Source of the DNA: Mycobacterium sp. SM1
Lineage (GTDB): Bacteria; Actinomycetota; Actinomycetes; Mycobacteriales; Mycobacteriaceae
NCBI RefSeq assembly: GCF_018361265.1
Contig: NZ_JAFLNH010000003.1
Coordinates: 136,501 to 200,500, forward strand
DNA length: 64,000 nucleotides
Direction of reading: 5' to 3'
Positions 1-8,672 of this stretch are shown one piece after another. The notes beneath the pieces were generated by a model that was not told the origin of the DNA, made no database searches, and saw only the letters and a list, made by a program, of their open reading frames with translations. The translations under genes were made by a program, and so were the position numbers. Numbering within the stretch: the first letter of the stretch is position 1; each line of letters begins with the position of its first letter.

Positions 1-469
1 GCGCCAGGCTGACGAAGCTGTTGACCGTGCACGGCGATTCGTTGTTGGCCAGCAGCAGGCCGACATTCCCCCGGTTGGTGACCATGCTGACGCTGACCGT
101 GGCGGGATCGGTGGGCACCTTGCCCGAGCGGGGCGGTTTGACGGGCTTGGCGGCCGGGCTTCGCGACGGCGGATACTGACAGTTGGCGCCCAGGGTGACG
201 GTCGGCTTAAACGTCGGCAACGGCGGCACGCCGGCCAGCGCCGGGTTGGCCGGCGCGCCGGCACCAGCCTTCGCCGCCGCCGTTTTGCGCGCGTGCTCGC
301 GGTTGGCGATCACCGCGGTGGCCGCTGCGGCGCTCACCACGACCAGCGCCGCGATCGCGCCGCCGGCGATGAGGAACAGGCGGCGCCGACGGGCTTGCTG
401 GGCACGGCGTTGCAGCTGCCGTTCGAGTTTGCGTTTCGCCGCCGCGCGTCGTTGCTCGTTGCTGGGCAC
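1..469 (-). CDS. ppiB: Membrane-anchored peptidyl-prolyl isomerase, cyclophilin type (partial)
   Basis: Reading leftwards from a GTG start, the first 156 residues are present and the rest runs off the window edge. The N-terminus is a basic stretch (residues 7-30, many Arg/Lys), then one hydrophobic helix (about 31-54), then a Pro/Ala-rich linker. The beginning of a cyclophilin fold follows (from about 130: an MVTNRGNV segment, then ANNESPCTVNSFVSLA). This matches the layout of M. tuberculosis PpiB (Rv2582): a cytoplasmic tail, one transmembrane anchor and an external cyclophilin domain that would isomerise X-Pro bonds in exported proteins. It is divergent from the hydrolase gene at 588. The catalytic Arg and the C-terminus cannot be seen. 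Confidence 0.88.
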   Translation of the reverse strand, partial: MPSNEQRRAAAKRKLERQLQRRAQQARRRRLFLIAGGAIAALVVVSAAAATAVIANREHARKTAAAKAGAGAPANPALAGVPPLPTFKPTVTLGANCQYPPSRSPAAKPVKPPRSGKVPTDPATVSVSMVTNRGNVGLLLANNESPCTVNSFVSLA

Positions 470-587
470 CGCCGATGTCCCTCCGTGGTTGTGTGGTGGT
501 TACGTGGTGAATCTGGACCGAGTGTGCCAGCCCGCGCTGAACGCGGGTGGTGCGGACCCGACGCACCTCGGGTGGGAAACTGAGAGG

Positions 588-1256
588 GTGCTGATCACCG
601 GATTTCCCGCGGGGCTGCTGCAGTGCAACTGCTACGTGCTCGCCCGGCGGCAGGGAACGGACGCTGTCATCGTGGACCCGGGGCAGCGGGCCATGGGCCG
701 GCTGCGACACATCCTGGACCAGCATCGGCTGACTCCGGCCGCGGTGCTGCTCACCCACGGGCATATCGATCACATCTGGTCGGCCCAGAAGGTGGCCGAC
801 ACCTACGGCTGCCCTGCCTATATCCACCCCGAGGACCGGGTCATGCTGACCGATCCGATCAGCGGCGTGGGCCCGCGGCTGGCGCAGCTGCTGGCGGGCG
901 CGTTCTTCCGCGAGCCCAAGCAGGTTGTCGAACTCGACCGCGACGGCGACAAACTCGAACTCGGGGGCGTGCCGGTCACCGTCGACCACACCCCGGGCCA
1001 CACCCGCGGATCGGTGGTCTTTCGGGTCAGCCCCCCGGCGGCACCTGACGTGGTGTTTAGCGGCGACACGCTGTTCGAGGGCACCATCGGCCGCACCGAT
1101 CTGCCCGGGGGCAGCGGGCGTGACCTGCTGACTTCGATCATCGGCAAGCTCCTGGTGCTCGATGACGACACCGTGGTGCTGCCCGGACACGGCCCGAAAA
1201 CCACCATTGGCGCCGAACGCCGCGGCAACCCGTTCCTCGAAGGCCTGAGCTCGTGA
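588..1256 (+). CDS. Metallo-beta-lactamase-fold hydrolase (glyoxalase II-like)
   Basis: A 222-residue protein, the usual length for the mycobacterial Rv2581c family. It carries the binuclear metal motif THGHIDH (residues 56-62), a second His in HTPGHT (134-139), the bridging Asp at 160 (FSGDTLF) and a late His in LPGHGP (about 201). These are the ligands of glyoxalase II-type thioester hydrolases. The GTG at 588 is chosen because the alternative in-frame start 405 bases upstream would translate the ppiB promoter and opposite strand. The stop overlaps the hisS start by four bases, so the two are translationally coupled. The substrate is not determined: the family includes hydroxyacylglutathione hydrolases, but mycobacteria use mycothiol, so a mycothiol thioester is an inference. 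Confidence 0.9.
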   Translation: MLITGFPAGLLQCNCYVLARRQGTDAVIVDPGQRAMGRLRHILDQHRLTPAAVLLTHGHIDHIWSAQKVADTYGCPAYIHPEDRVMLTDPISGVGPRLAQLLAGAFFREPKQVVELDRDGDKLELGGVPVTVDHTPGHTRGSVVFRVSPPAAPDVVFSGDTLFEGTIGRTDLPGGSGRDLLTSIIGKLLVLDDDTVVLPGHGPKTTIGAERRGNPFLEGLSS

Positions 1257-2566
1257 GCGAGTTTGTGGCACCCAAGGGGGTGCCGGACTACGTTCCCCCG
1301 GACTCGGCGCAATTCGTCGCGGTGCGAGCCGGTCTGCTTGACGCGGCCCGCCGCGCCGGCTACCGCGACATCGAGCTGCCGGTCTTCGAGGACACCGCGC
1401 TGTTCGCCCGCGGCGTGGGCGAGTCCACCGACGTGGTGTCCAAGGAGATGTACACCTTCACCGACCGCGGTGACCGCTCGGTGACGCTGCGGCCGGAAGG
1501 CACCGCCGGGGTGGTGCGGGCGGTGATCGAACACGGCCTCGACCGCGGCGTGTTGCCGGTGAAACTGTGCTACGCGGGCCCGTTTTTCCGCTACGAGCGT
1601 CCCCAGGCCGGCCGCTACCGCCAGCTGCAGCAGGTCGGGGTGGAGGCCATCGGTGTCGACGACCCGGCGCTGGACGCCGAGGTGATCGCGGTTGCCGACG
1701 CCGGCTTCCGCTCCCTCGGGCTTGAGGGGTTCCGGCTGGAGATCACCTCCCTGGGTGATGAGACCTGCCGGCCTCAATATCGGGAGCTGTTGCAGGAGTA
1801 CCTGTTTGCGCTCGATCTCGACGACGAGACCCGCAAGCGCGCCCAGATCAACCCGATGCGGGTGCTCGACGACAAACGCCCCGAGATCAAGGCGATGACG
1901 GCGGGCGCGCCGGTGATGCTCGATCACCTTTCCGACGTCGCCAAGCAGCACTTCGACACCGTGCTGGCCCACCTGGATGCCCTGGGGGTGGCATATGTGA
2001 TCAACCCGCGCCTGGTGCGCGGACTGGACTACTACACCAAGACGGCCTTTGAGTTCGTCCATGACGGGCTGGGCGCCCAATCCGGCATCGGCGGCGGTGG
2101 GCGGTACGACGGCCTGATGCGCCAGCTCGGCGGGGCCGACCTGTCCGGCATCGGATTTGGGCTGGGGGTGGATCGCACCATGCTGGCGCTGCGGGCGGAG
2201 GGCAAAGCCGTGGGAGAAAGCACCCGGTGCGACGTGTTCGGTGTGCCGCTGGGAGAGCAGGCCAAACTACGGCTGGCGGTCCTGGCCCGGCGGCTGCGGG
2301 ATGCCGGGGTGCGGGTCGACTTGGCTTACGGCGACCGGGGGCTCAAAGGCGCGATGCGCGCGGCCGATCGCTCCGGTGCGCGCCTGGCGCTGGTCGCCGG
2401 GGATCGCGATATCGAGGCCGGCACCATTGGGGTGAAGGACTTGTCGACGGGCGAGCAGGTTGACGTTGCGATGGATCTAGTTGTCAGCGAGGTGCTTTCG
2501 CGGCTGGAAACCACCCGCCCGGAGGGTGGCGCGCCGGCCGCAAAATCCCGTGCTTTCAACCCTTGA
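1253..2566 (+). CDS. hisS: Histidyl-tRNA synthetase
   Basis: 437 residues; charges tRNA-His with histidine in the cytoplasm. Class II signatures are clear: motif 2 around residues 111-124 ([14 protein letters not shown]), the histidine-specific LVRGLDYYT segment at about 254, motif 3-type GGGGRYDGL at about 280, and a [10 protein letters not shown] strand. An anticodon-binding domain follows ([20 protein letters not shown]). The protein is near-identical in layout to M. tuberculosis HisS (Rv2580c), with a slightly longer disordered C-terminus ending in KSRAFNP. The GTG start overlaps the preceding stop (GTGA). The stop codon lies inside a TTGACA hexamer that may serve the next gene. Confidence 0.97.
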   Translation: MSEFVAPKGVPDYVPPDSAQFVAVRAGLLDAARRAGYRDIELPVFEDTALFARGVGESTDVVSKEMYTFTDRGDRSVTLRPEGTAGVVRAVIEHGLDRGVLPVKLCYAGPFFRYERPQAGRYRQLQQVGVEAIGVDDPALDAEVIAVADAGFRSLGLEGFRLEITSLGDETCRPQYRELLQEYLFALDLDDETRKRAQINPMRVLDDKRPEIKAMTAGAPVMLDHLSDVAKQHFDTVLAHLDALGVAYVINPRLVRGLDYYTKTAFEFVHDGLGAQSGIGGGGRYDGLMRQLGGADLSGIGFGLGVDRTMLALRAEGKAVGESTRCDVFGVPLGEQAKLRLAVLARRLRDAGVRVDLAYGDRGLKGAMRAADRSGARLALVAGDRDIEAGTIGVKDLSTGEQVDVAMDLVVSEVLSRLETTRPEGGAPAAKSRAFNP

Positions 2567-2573
2567 CATGTGA

Positions 2574-2589
2574 TCGCACGTCCGTTCGA
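2574..2589. promoter_or_regulatory. LexA (SOS) box before radical SAM gene
   Basis: TCGCACGTCCGTTCGA matches the mycobacterial SOS consensus TCGAAC-N4-GTTCGA at 11 of 12 defined positions. It ends eight bases before the GTG of the radical SAM gene, and a TTGACA hexamer lies just upstream (2563-2568), so LexA bound here would block transcription. I recall the M. tuberculosis orthologue Rv2578c as a LexA-regulon member. Confidence 0.8.
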
Positions 2590-2597
2590 ATAAACGG

Positions 2598-3608
2598 GTG
2601 CGATGGGCGAGCCAAGGCATCGATGTCGACGACGGAGCGCTGCCCGGACTGCAGCGGGTGGGCCTCGTCCGCAGCGTGCGCACCCCGCAGTTCGACGGCA
2701 TCACCTTCCACGAAGTGCTCTGCAAATCCGCGCTCAACAAGGTGCCCAACGCGGCGGCCTTGCCGTTCCGTTACACCGTGAATCCCTACCGCGGATGCTC
2801 GCATGCCTGCCGCTACTGCTTCGCGCGTCCCAGCCACGAGTACCTCGAATTCGACTGCGGTGTCGGCTTCGACACCCAGATCATCGTCAAGACCAACGTC
2901 GCGGAGGTCCTGCGCCGTGAGCTGCGCGCGCCGTCGTGGCAGCGCGACACCGTCGCGCTGGGCACCAACACCGACCCGTATCAGCGCGCCGAGGGCCGCT
3001 ACGCGCTGATGCCGGGCATCATCAGCGCGCTGGCGCAGTCCGGCACGCCGCTATCCATTCTCACCAAGGGGACCTTGTTGCGCCGTGACCTGGAACTGAT
3101 TTCTTCTGCCGCGCAACAGGTGTCGTTATCAATAGCGGTGTCGCTGGCCATAGCTGATCCCGAGTTGCACAAAGACATCGAACCCGGCACGCCGACACCG
3201 CAGGCCAGGCTGGAGCTCATCACGGCGGTCCGCGAGGCCGGTTTGAACTGCCACGTGATGGTCGCGCCGGTGCTGCCGCACCTGACCGACTCCGTCGAGC
3301 ACCTCGATGGGCTGCTGAGCCAGATTGCGGTTGCCGGCGCCACCGGTGTGACCGTATTGGGGTTGCACCTACGTGGCTTCACCCGCGGCTGGTTCTTGTC
3401 CTGGCTGGCGCGCTCGCATCCCGAACTGGTCGGCGCCTATCGTGAGTTGTACCGTCGCGGGGCGTATCTGCCGCCGAGCTATCGCGCCGAGTTGCAGCAG
3501 CGGGTGGCGCCGCTGATCGCCAAGTACCGGCTGGCCGGTGATCAGCACCCCCGCTCGGCGGCCACCGCGGTGTTGGCGCCGGAACCGTTGCAGCCCACGC
3601 TGTTTTGA
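2598..3608 (+). CDS. Radical SAM protein, Rv2578c family (SplB-like)
   Basis: 336 residues. The [4Fe-4S]-binding motif C-x3-C-x2-C is present at Cys67, Cys71 and Cys74 (GCSHACRYC), preceded by an aromatic/Pro-rich NPYRG segment. The downstream barrel contains ALGTNTDPYQRAEGRY and LTKGTLLRRDLELI, as in the SplB/DNA-repair-photolyase-like branch of radical SAM enzymes. The family is often annotated as a DNA repair photolyase, but its substrate is unproven. The LexA box immediately upstream supports a DNA-damage role. The GTG at 2598 is preferred because the protein then begins MRWA as in M. tuberculosis. It is a monocistronic gene between hisS and the metal transport operon. Confidence 0.9.
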   Translation: MRWASQGIDVDDGALPGLQRVGLVRSVRTPQFDGITFHEVLCKSALNKVPNAAALPFRYTVNPYRGCSHACRYCFARPSHEYLEFDCGVGFDTQIIVKTNVAEVLRRELRAPSWQRDTVALGTNTDPYQRAEGRYALMPGIISALAQSGTPLSILTKGTLLRRDLELISSAAQQVSLSIAVSLAIADPELHKDIEPGTPTPQARLELITAVREAGLNCHVMVAPVLPHLTDSVEHLDGLLSQIAVAGATGVTVLGLHLRGFTRGWFLSWLARSHPELVGAYRELYRRGAYLPPSYRAELQQRVAPLIAKYRLAGDQHPRSAATAVLAPEPLQPTLF

Positions 3609-3739
3609 CGCTCGCCGCCCCACGGCGTGCCAAGAGTGCGCCGGTGGTGTGACTGGGCCCGCAAGCTGGCTCGCCTTTCAACGCTGGAGCCCGGGAACTT
3701 TGGGTAGCGATTGCGCGACAACTATGAAGTGCGCGCACC

Positions 3740-3905
3740 TAACCGCCACGGGGGTTAATCGCGCGTCGCGTAAATCGGGGCAGGTCGCGGATGCGTCCTG
3801 CGCCGCAGGACGGTTGCTGCCGTCCGACGTGCTCGGCGAACTCGAACGGGGTCAGGAGTGACCCCGACGAAAGCATTGGAGGTGTCTGGCAACATGACCC
3901 GCATC
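3740..3905 (+). promoter_or_regulatory. Structured 5' leader, candidate metal riboswitch
   Basis: The 313-base gap before the MgtE_N/NRAMP operon holds no gene. It has strong RNA structure: a perfect 8-bp hairpin (3794-3801 with 3805-3812, loop GCC), a small CCGA/TCGG hairpin (3824-3836), and a perfect 7-bp hairpin (GGGGTCA 3848-3854 with TGACCCC 3859-3865, loop GGAG). A conserved-looking single-stranded tail follows, including GACGAAAGC and TTGGAGG. Phrases such as TGCTGCC and GGGTCAGG recall mycobacterial M-box (Mg2+) riboswitches, but I could not fit the full M-box consensus. The position ahead of two divalent-metal genes makes a metal-sensing leader plausible. Confidence 0.4.
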
Positions 3906-3921
3906 TCGAAGGAGGGCGACT

Positions 3922-5280
3922 ATGAGCGCCCGGCTGGCGATCGATTGCATGGGGCATCACGATTTGGGTGCCGGGGCGAAGGTGATGCATCTCTCGGAGG
4001 TGTTGCGGGCGCCGGTGGTGACGCCGTCGGGTGAGGCGGTGGGCCGGGTTGATGACGTTATTGTGCGGTTGCGGGGGGTGTCGGCCTATCCGCGGGTGAG
4101 CGGGATCGTGGCCGCGGTGGGTGATCGGCGGGTGTTTGTGGGGGGTAAATCGATTCAGTGCTACGAGCCGGAGCGGGTGCGGCTGGCGAAAAGCAAGGTC
4201 GATCTGCGCCAGTTCGAGCGCTGCCTCGGGGAGGTGTTGCTGCGTGCTGATGTGCTGGGGTATCGGCTCATTGATGTGGCTGCCGGGGAGTTGGTGCGCG
4301 CCTATGACGTGGAGTTGGAGGACACCCCGGATGGTTGGGTGCTCGCGCGGGTGGATACCCGCCGCCCGCCGCGGTTGTTTGGGTTGCTGAAAGCACCCGG
4401 TGGTCATGCGGCTCGGGACTGGAAGGCCTTTGAGCCGTTGATTGGGCATGGCCAGTCGATGGCCGTGCGGCGGGTGTTCGGGCGGGTGGGGGCGCTAAAG
4501 CCGGCGCAGATCGCCGACTTGCTGGAGGAGGCCGATAGGGCCGAAAGCGGGGAGATCCTCGAGCGGGTGCGCCATGACCCCGAGCTGGAGGCCGATGTGT
4601 TTGAGGAGCTTGACCCCGGCAAAGCCAGCCGGCTGCTGGATGACATGCCCGATGGGGAGGTGGCTGCCCTGCTGGGGCGGATGCGCGCCGATGACGCCGC
4701 GGACACGGTCGTGGATTTGCGCCAGTCTCGCCGGCGGCGGGTTTTGGAGCTGATGCCCGCCCCGCAGCGCGCCAAGGTGATCACGTTGCTGGGGTTTCAT
4801 CCCGACAGTGCGGGCGGTTTGATGAGCCTTGATTTTGTGAGCTGCGGTAGCGCCGCGACCGCCGGTGAGGCGCTGGCCCTTATCGCCGGCGCGCATGCCC
4901 TGCAGCCGGAGGCGCTGCTGCAGATGCATGTGCTCAACGAGCGCGGGCAGCTGGCCGGCACGGTGCCGGTGATCGCGCTGCTGCAGGCCGATCCCGCCGA
5001 TGGGGTTGCCCGGTTGATGGATTCCGATCCCATTCGGGTACGACCCGAGGCGGATCTAACCGATGTCGCGGTGCTGATGTCGGACTACAACTTGCACCTT
5101 ATCCCGGTGGTCGACGAGCGGGACACGGTGCTGGGTGTGGTCACCATTGACGATGTTTTGGATTTCAGCGTTCCCGATGACTGGCGCCGGCGTGAGCCGG
5201 GTCCGCGCCCGACGCGGGACGCCGGGGGGCCTCTCGCCACCCGCGATCTAACAGCCCAGCACGGCCAAGGGGGTGAGTAG
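3922..5280 (+). CDS. PRC-barrel / MgtE N-domain / CBS-pair regulatory protein
   Basis: 452 residues with no transmembrane segments. Domains in order: a PRC-barrel-like N-terminus (about 20-100, VVTPSGEAVGRVDDVIV) and a second barrel-like repeat. Then comes an MgtE N-terminal superhelical domain (about 180-300), with its typical acidic helices ILERVRHDPELEADVFEELDP and DDAADTVVDL. A CBS pair follows (about 300-430, ending LIPVVDERDTVLGVVTIDDVLD). In MgtE channels the N and CBS domains sense Mg2+; here they are a separate soluble protein three bases upstream of an NRAMP transporter. I therefore infer a cytoplasmic metal-sensing gate or partner for that transporter. The RBS AAGGAGGG lies at 3909-3916. 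The long structured leader upstream suggests RNA-level control. Confidence 0.85.
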   Translation: MSARLAIDCMGHHDLGAGAKVMHLSEVLRAPVVTPSGEAVGRVDDVIVRLRGVSAYPRVSGIVAAVGDRRVFVGGKSIQCYEPERVRLAKSKVDLRQFERCLGEVLLRADVLGYRLIDVAAGELVRAYDVELEDTPDGWVLARVDTRRPPRLFGLLKAPGGHAARDWKAFEPLIGHGQSMAVRRVFGRVGALKPAQIADLLEEADRAESGEILERVRHDPELEADVFEELDPGKASRLLDDMPDGEVAALLGRMRADDAADTVVDLRQSRRRRVLELMPAPQRAKVITLLGFHPDSAGGLMSLDFVSCGSAATAGEALALIAGAHALQPEALLQMHVLNERGQLAGTVPVIALLQADPADGVARLMDSDPIRVRPEADLTDVAVLMSDYNLHLIPVVDERDTVLGVVTIDDVLDFSVPDDWRRREPGPRPTRDAGGPLATRDLTAQHGQGGE

Positions 5281-5282
5281 CG

Positions 5283-6947
5283 ATGACCGTTCAGCAGCGC
5301 ACTGATGTGGTGTCGGTGGGGGCGCGGCGGCGCAGCGCGGTGCTCGATAGCGCGCATCTTGGTGACATCGAGGGCGCGCTGGGCCGCATCAGCATCAGCG
5401 ACACCGAGCGGCCGCGCACGCTCAAGACGCGGCTGGTGACCCTGCTGGCGATCATGGGTCCCGGGTTGATCGTGATGGTCGGCGACAACGACGCCGGCGG
5501 TGTGGCCACCTACGCGCAAGCCGGGCAGAACTACGGCTATTCGCTGCTGTGGGTGCTTCTGTTGTTGGTACCCGTGCTGATTGTCAACCAGGAGATGGTG
5601 GTGCGCCTGGGGGCGGTCACCGGGGTGGGTCACGCGCGGTTGATCAATGAGCGCTTCGGCCGGTTTTGGGGCTGGTTTTCCGTCGGTGACCTGTTTGTGC
5701 TGAACTTTTTGACGATTGTCACCGAATTCATCGGTGTGGTGTTGGCGACCGAGTACTTCGGGGTCTCCAAGTATGTGGCCGTCCCGCTGGCCGCGGTCGC
5801 GTTGATCGTCATCACGGCCACCGGCAGCTTCCGGCGCTGGGAACGCGCGATGTTCGTGTTCATCGCTATCTCGCTGCTGCAGGTCCCGATGGTGTTGATG
5901 GCGCACCCGCGCTGGGTGCACGCCGGGCACTCGTTGGTGGTTCCGGGGGTGTCGGGCGGATTCAACTCCACCGTGGTGTTGTTGATCATCGCGATCGTGG
6001 GCACCACGGTGGCCCCGTGGCAGCTGTTTTTTCAGCAGTCCAACGTCGTGGACAAGCGCATCACCCCGCGCTTCATCGGCTACGAGCGCGCCGACACCAC
6101 CGTGGGAGCCGTCGTCGTCGTGATCGGCGCGGCCGCGTTGATGATGGTCGGCGGCTGGGTGGCGCGGGAGACCCACACGCGGGGTGATTTCGTCGACGCC
6201 GGCATGGTCGCGCGCCTGCTGGGTGAGCACGACCGGCTCCTAGGCTCGCTGTTTGCGATCGTGCTTTTGGATGCGGCCATCATCGGCGCCGCCGCGGTCA
6301 CCCTGGCCACTAGCTACGCCTTCGGTGACGTGTTCGGGATCAAGCATTCGCTGCACCGGCGCTTTGCCGACGCCAAGCCGTTTTACCTGTCCTACACCGC
6401 GATGGTGGCGCTGGCCGCGGCGATCGTGCTCATCCCGGGCGCGCCGCTGGGGCTGATCACCACCGGGGTGCAGGCCCTTGCCGGGTTGCTGCTGCCTAGC
6501 GCCACGGTCTTTCTGCTGTTGCTATGCAACGACCGGGAAGTCCTGGGCCCCTGGGTGAACCGGCCGTGGCTCAACGTGGTGGCCGGACTCATCGTCGGCG
6601 TGCTGCTGCTGCTGTCGGCGATCCTGATGGCGACGACGCTGTTCCCCGACCTGGATGTCGCCGCCGTCACCGGCTACCTGGCCGTCGGGCTGGCGATCGC
6701 CGCCGCAAGCGCCGTCGCCCTCATGCGGTGGCTCAACCGTCGCCAGCCGAAACTGCCAGTGCCCGACCACATCTCACCGGCGATCAGCAGCGCCGACCGG
6801 TCCACGTGGCGGATGCCGCCGTTGAGCTTGCTGGAGCCGGTCACCTGGTCGACCGGCACCCGGCTGGGCATGCTGGCGTTGCGCGGCTACCTGGTTCTCG
6901 GCGCGATCATGCTGGTGGTCAAGGCCATCCAACTAGGGCACGGCTAG
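5283..6947 (+). CDS. NRAMP-family divalent metal transporter (non-canonical)
   Basis: 554 residues with about eleven hydrophobic helices and a long charged N-terminal tail (about 50 residues). TM1 reads GPGLIVMVGDNDAGG: the classical NRAMP DPGN is replaced by D68-N-D-A-G. TM6 carries APWQ (244-247) where Mn/Fe transporters have an MPH motif. Both changes lie in the metal site, so substrate specificity probably differs from MntH. Mg2+, as in NRAMP-related Mg transporters, or Mn2+ are candidates. The gene starts three bases after the MgtE_N/CBS gene, so the two should be co-transcribed. Its stop overlaps a bidirectional hairpin terminator. The pair is absent from the corresponding M. tuberculosis interval as I recall it, suggesting insertion here or loss there. 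Confidence 0.85.
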   Translation: MTVQQRTDVVSVGARRRSAVLDSAHLGDIEGALGRISISDTERPRTLKTRLVTLLAIMGPGLIVMVGDNDAGGVATYAQAGQNYGYSLLWVLLLLVPVLIVNQEMVVRLGAVTGVGHARLINERFGRFWGWFSVGDLFVLNFLTIVTEFIGVVLATEYFGVSKYVAVPLAAVALIVITATGSFRRWERAMFVFIAISLLQVPMVLMAHPRWVHAGHSLVVPGVSGGFNSTVVLLIIAIVGTTVAPWQLFFQQSNVVDKRITPRFIGYERADTTVGAVVVVIGAAALMMVGGWVARETHTRGDFVDAGMVARLLGEHDRLLGSLFAIVLLDAAIIGAAAVTLATSYAFGDVFGIKHSLHRRFADAKPFYLSYTAMVALAAAIVLIPGAPLGLITTGVQALAGLLLPSATVFLLLLCNDREVLGPWVNRPWLNVVAGLIVGVLLLLSAILMATTLFPDLDVAAVTGYLAVGLAIAAASAVALMRWLNRRQPKLPVPDHISPAISSADRSTWRMPPLSLLEPVTWSTGTRLGMLALRGYLVLGAIMLVVKAIQLGHG

Positions 6948-7009
6948 CCGCGGGGCGGCTGTGCGCACCCGGCAACCGACGCCGTTCTGACGCTAGCCGC
7001 CCCGCGGCT
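6946..7009. terminator. Bidirectional hairpin terminator
   Basis: A perfect 15-bp inverted repeat: AGCCGCGGGGCGGCT at 6946-6960 and its exact complement at 6995-7009, separated by 34 bases. Each arm includes part of a stop codon of the converging genes (NRAMP TAG at 6945-6947, phosphatase TAG at 6993-6995). There is no U-tract, which is usual for mycobacterial terminators. Confidence 0.7.
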
Positions 7010-8612
7010 TGGTGAGGGTGAACCGGTCGACCACGGTCAGCGCTCCGAACGGTCCGGTTACCGCGTAGTGGGTCGCCTTGATCGACGTGCTGCCCCCGGG
7101 CTGACCGGGATCCAGTTCGAATGCCGTGAAGCCATAAGGGTTGTCGCGGTCGCGAAATGCCGACCAGGATGCCTCTTCGGTCAGATAGATCGGCGCCTTG
7201 CGCCCGATCGCGGCGTCGAATCCGCCGACTCCGGTCAGCACCCGGCACCGGGGCTCAGGAAAGAACATCCGGTTGGACGGGGCTGACGTGCCACCGCCAC
7301 CGATGACGACGTGCACCGTTCCCTTGGTGGAGTCGATGACACCGCCGGATGCGGGGCCGGCGGTGGCCACGGGTATCGGCGTTTGGGTTTCGGTATCGAG
7401 CATGCCGCGCACCGGGTGTGCGCGTTCATAGTGATGCTCGTGGCCGCACACCACCAAATCGACGTGATAGCGGTCGAACAGCGGCAGCCATTCCTGGCGG
7501 ATGCCCAGGTCGGCGCCGTTGGTGCGATCGGCGGTTGAGATCGCCGTCTGGTGCATGCAGACGACCACCCAATCGATTCCGGGGTCACGACGCGCGGCAG
7601 CGAGTTCTGCGTCAAGCCACCGCTTTTGCGCCCCACCCGAATAGCCGCGGACGTAGAAGTTGCCGCCGTCTTGAAAGCACACGTCGTCGTTGTTGAGGCT
7701 GATCACCCGAACCGGACCGGCGGTGAACGAATACCACAACCCGCGGAACTCCGCGGGCGATCCGGAGTCGGGCAACGCGAAATACGTTTGGTAAGCACTA
7801 TATCCGATGGGCCCGTTGCCTAATTCGTTTTCATGGTTGCCTGCCGCGGGCATCCAGGGCCGGTAACGCGCCGAGCGGGTGTTGTTTTCGAACCAGTCCG
7901 ACCAGGCGCGGATCCGGTCATGGGCGAGGTTGGCGTAGCACAGGTCGCCGTTGACCAGGTTGAACAGCGGGGCGATGCGCTCGATGGCGGTGGTGGTGTC
8001 CGCGGCCGCGGGCGATCCGATGTTGTCGCTGGTGAAGGCCGTCCCAGCCATGGTATTGAGCGCCGGAGTGGACTGATCACCGAAACTAGTGAAACACAGT
8101 GGTTTTCGTCCCGATGGTGCGGTTCGCACCGTTCCGAGCTCCGGGGTCGCGCCGTCATGCGCTGCGGCGTAGACATAGTCGGTGTCGGGGGACAGGCGGT
8201 CCAGGCGGGCATGGTTGACCCGGACTTCGGTGCCCGACTTCGCGTCCCGGTATGTCCACGTCTCCGCGCACACGGTGCGCCCGAAACCGGACCCCGGCAT
8301 GCCCAGCATGACCCGCGGATTGTCGACGGCCTCGGTGGTGTGCCACGACACCACGACCTCGGAAGCGGCGTTTTTGCCGAATTGCAGGTGCAGACCACTG
8401 ACCGGAGGCGCGCCGCTGCGATTCGGCCGGGGCCACAAGGTGGGGCCATGCGGCCGCTCCCGCATCAGCGTGGCTCCGCCCAGCCCGATGCCCGCACCGG
8501 CAATCGCCGACGCCGCGCTCGTCGTCAGCAGCGTTCGCCGGCGGATGCCCGACCGCTGGGCATCATCACCACGGGCATCATCACCGTCGGCCGGGTGTGA
8601 AGCCTCGTCCAT
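6993..8612 (-). CDS. Secreted purple acid phosphatase-type metallophosphatase
   Basis: 539 residues, the orthologue of M. tuberculosis Rv2577. A Tat signal is present near residues 24-50 (RRRTLLT then a small-residue helix), so export in folded form is expected. An N-terminal fibronectin-like domain (about 65-170) precedes the binuclear phosphatase core. The purple-acid-phosphatase ligands are all visible: FTSFGDQ, NGDLCYANL, AAGNHENE, VCMHQT and VCGHEHHYER. The start MDEASH at 8612 is chosen; an ATG 12 codons further upstream is possible. The gene is transcribed towards the NRAMP gene and shares the terminator with it. The likely role is phosphate scavenging outside the membrane; the true substrate is not shown by sequence. 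Confidence 0.9.
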   Translation of the reverse strand: MDEASHPADGDDARGDDAQRSGIRRRTLLTTSAASAIAGAGIGLGGATLMRERPHGPTLWPRPNRSGAPPVSGLHLQFGKNAASEVVVSWHTTEAVDNPRVMLGMPGSGFGRTVCAETWTYRDAKSGTEVRVNHARLDRLSPDTDYVYAAAHDGATPELGTVRTAPSGRKPLCFTSFGDQSTPALNTMAGTAFTSDNIGSPAAADTTTAIERIAPLFNLVNGDLCYANLAHDRIRAWSDWFENNTRSARYRPWMPAAGNHENELGNGPIGYSAYQTYFALPDSGSPAEFRGLWYSFTAGPVRVISLNNDDVCFQDGGNFYVRGYSGGAQKRWLDAELAAARRDPGIDWVVVCMHQTAISTADRTNGADLGIRQEWLPLFDRYHVDLVVCGHEHHYERAHPVRGMLDTETQTPIPVATAGPASGGVIDSTKGTVHVVIGGGGTSAPSNRMFFPEPRCRVLTGVGGFDAAIGRKAPIYLTEEASWSAFRDRDNPYGFTAFELDPGQPGGSTSIKATHYAVTGPFGALTVVDRFTLTKPRGG

Positions 8613-8672
8613 GCTACGTTTCCTACCCGATGCAGCGCCTGCGCGCATCCGCGCCGGTAACGGGGCGGCCCG

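Noticed and set aside
183-587. Long N-terminal extension of the glyoxalase-like protein
   Set aside because: It would translate the antisense of ppiB and its promoter; the protein from 588 already has family length.
3740-3905. Definite M-box riboswitch
   Set aside because: Only fragments of the consensus (TGCTGCC, GGGTCAGG) fit; the 5' GTTAGGTGAGGCTCC core is not seen, so it is reported as an unclassified structured leader.
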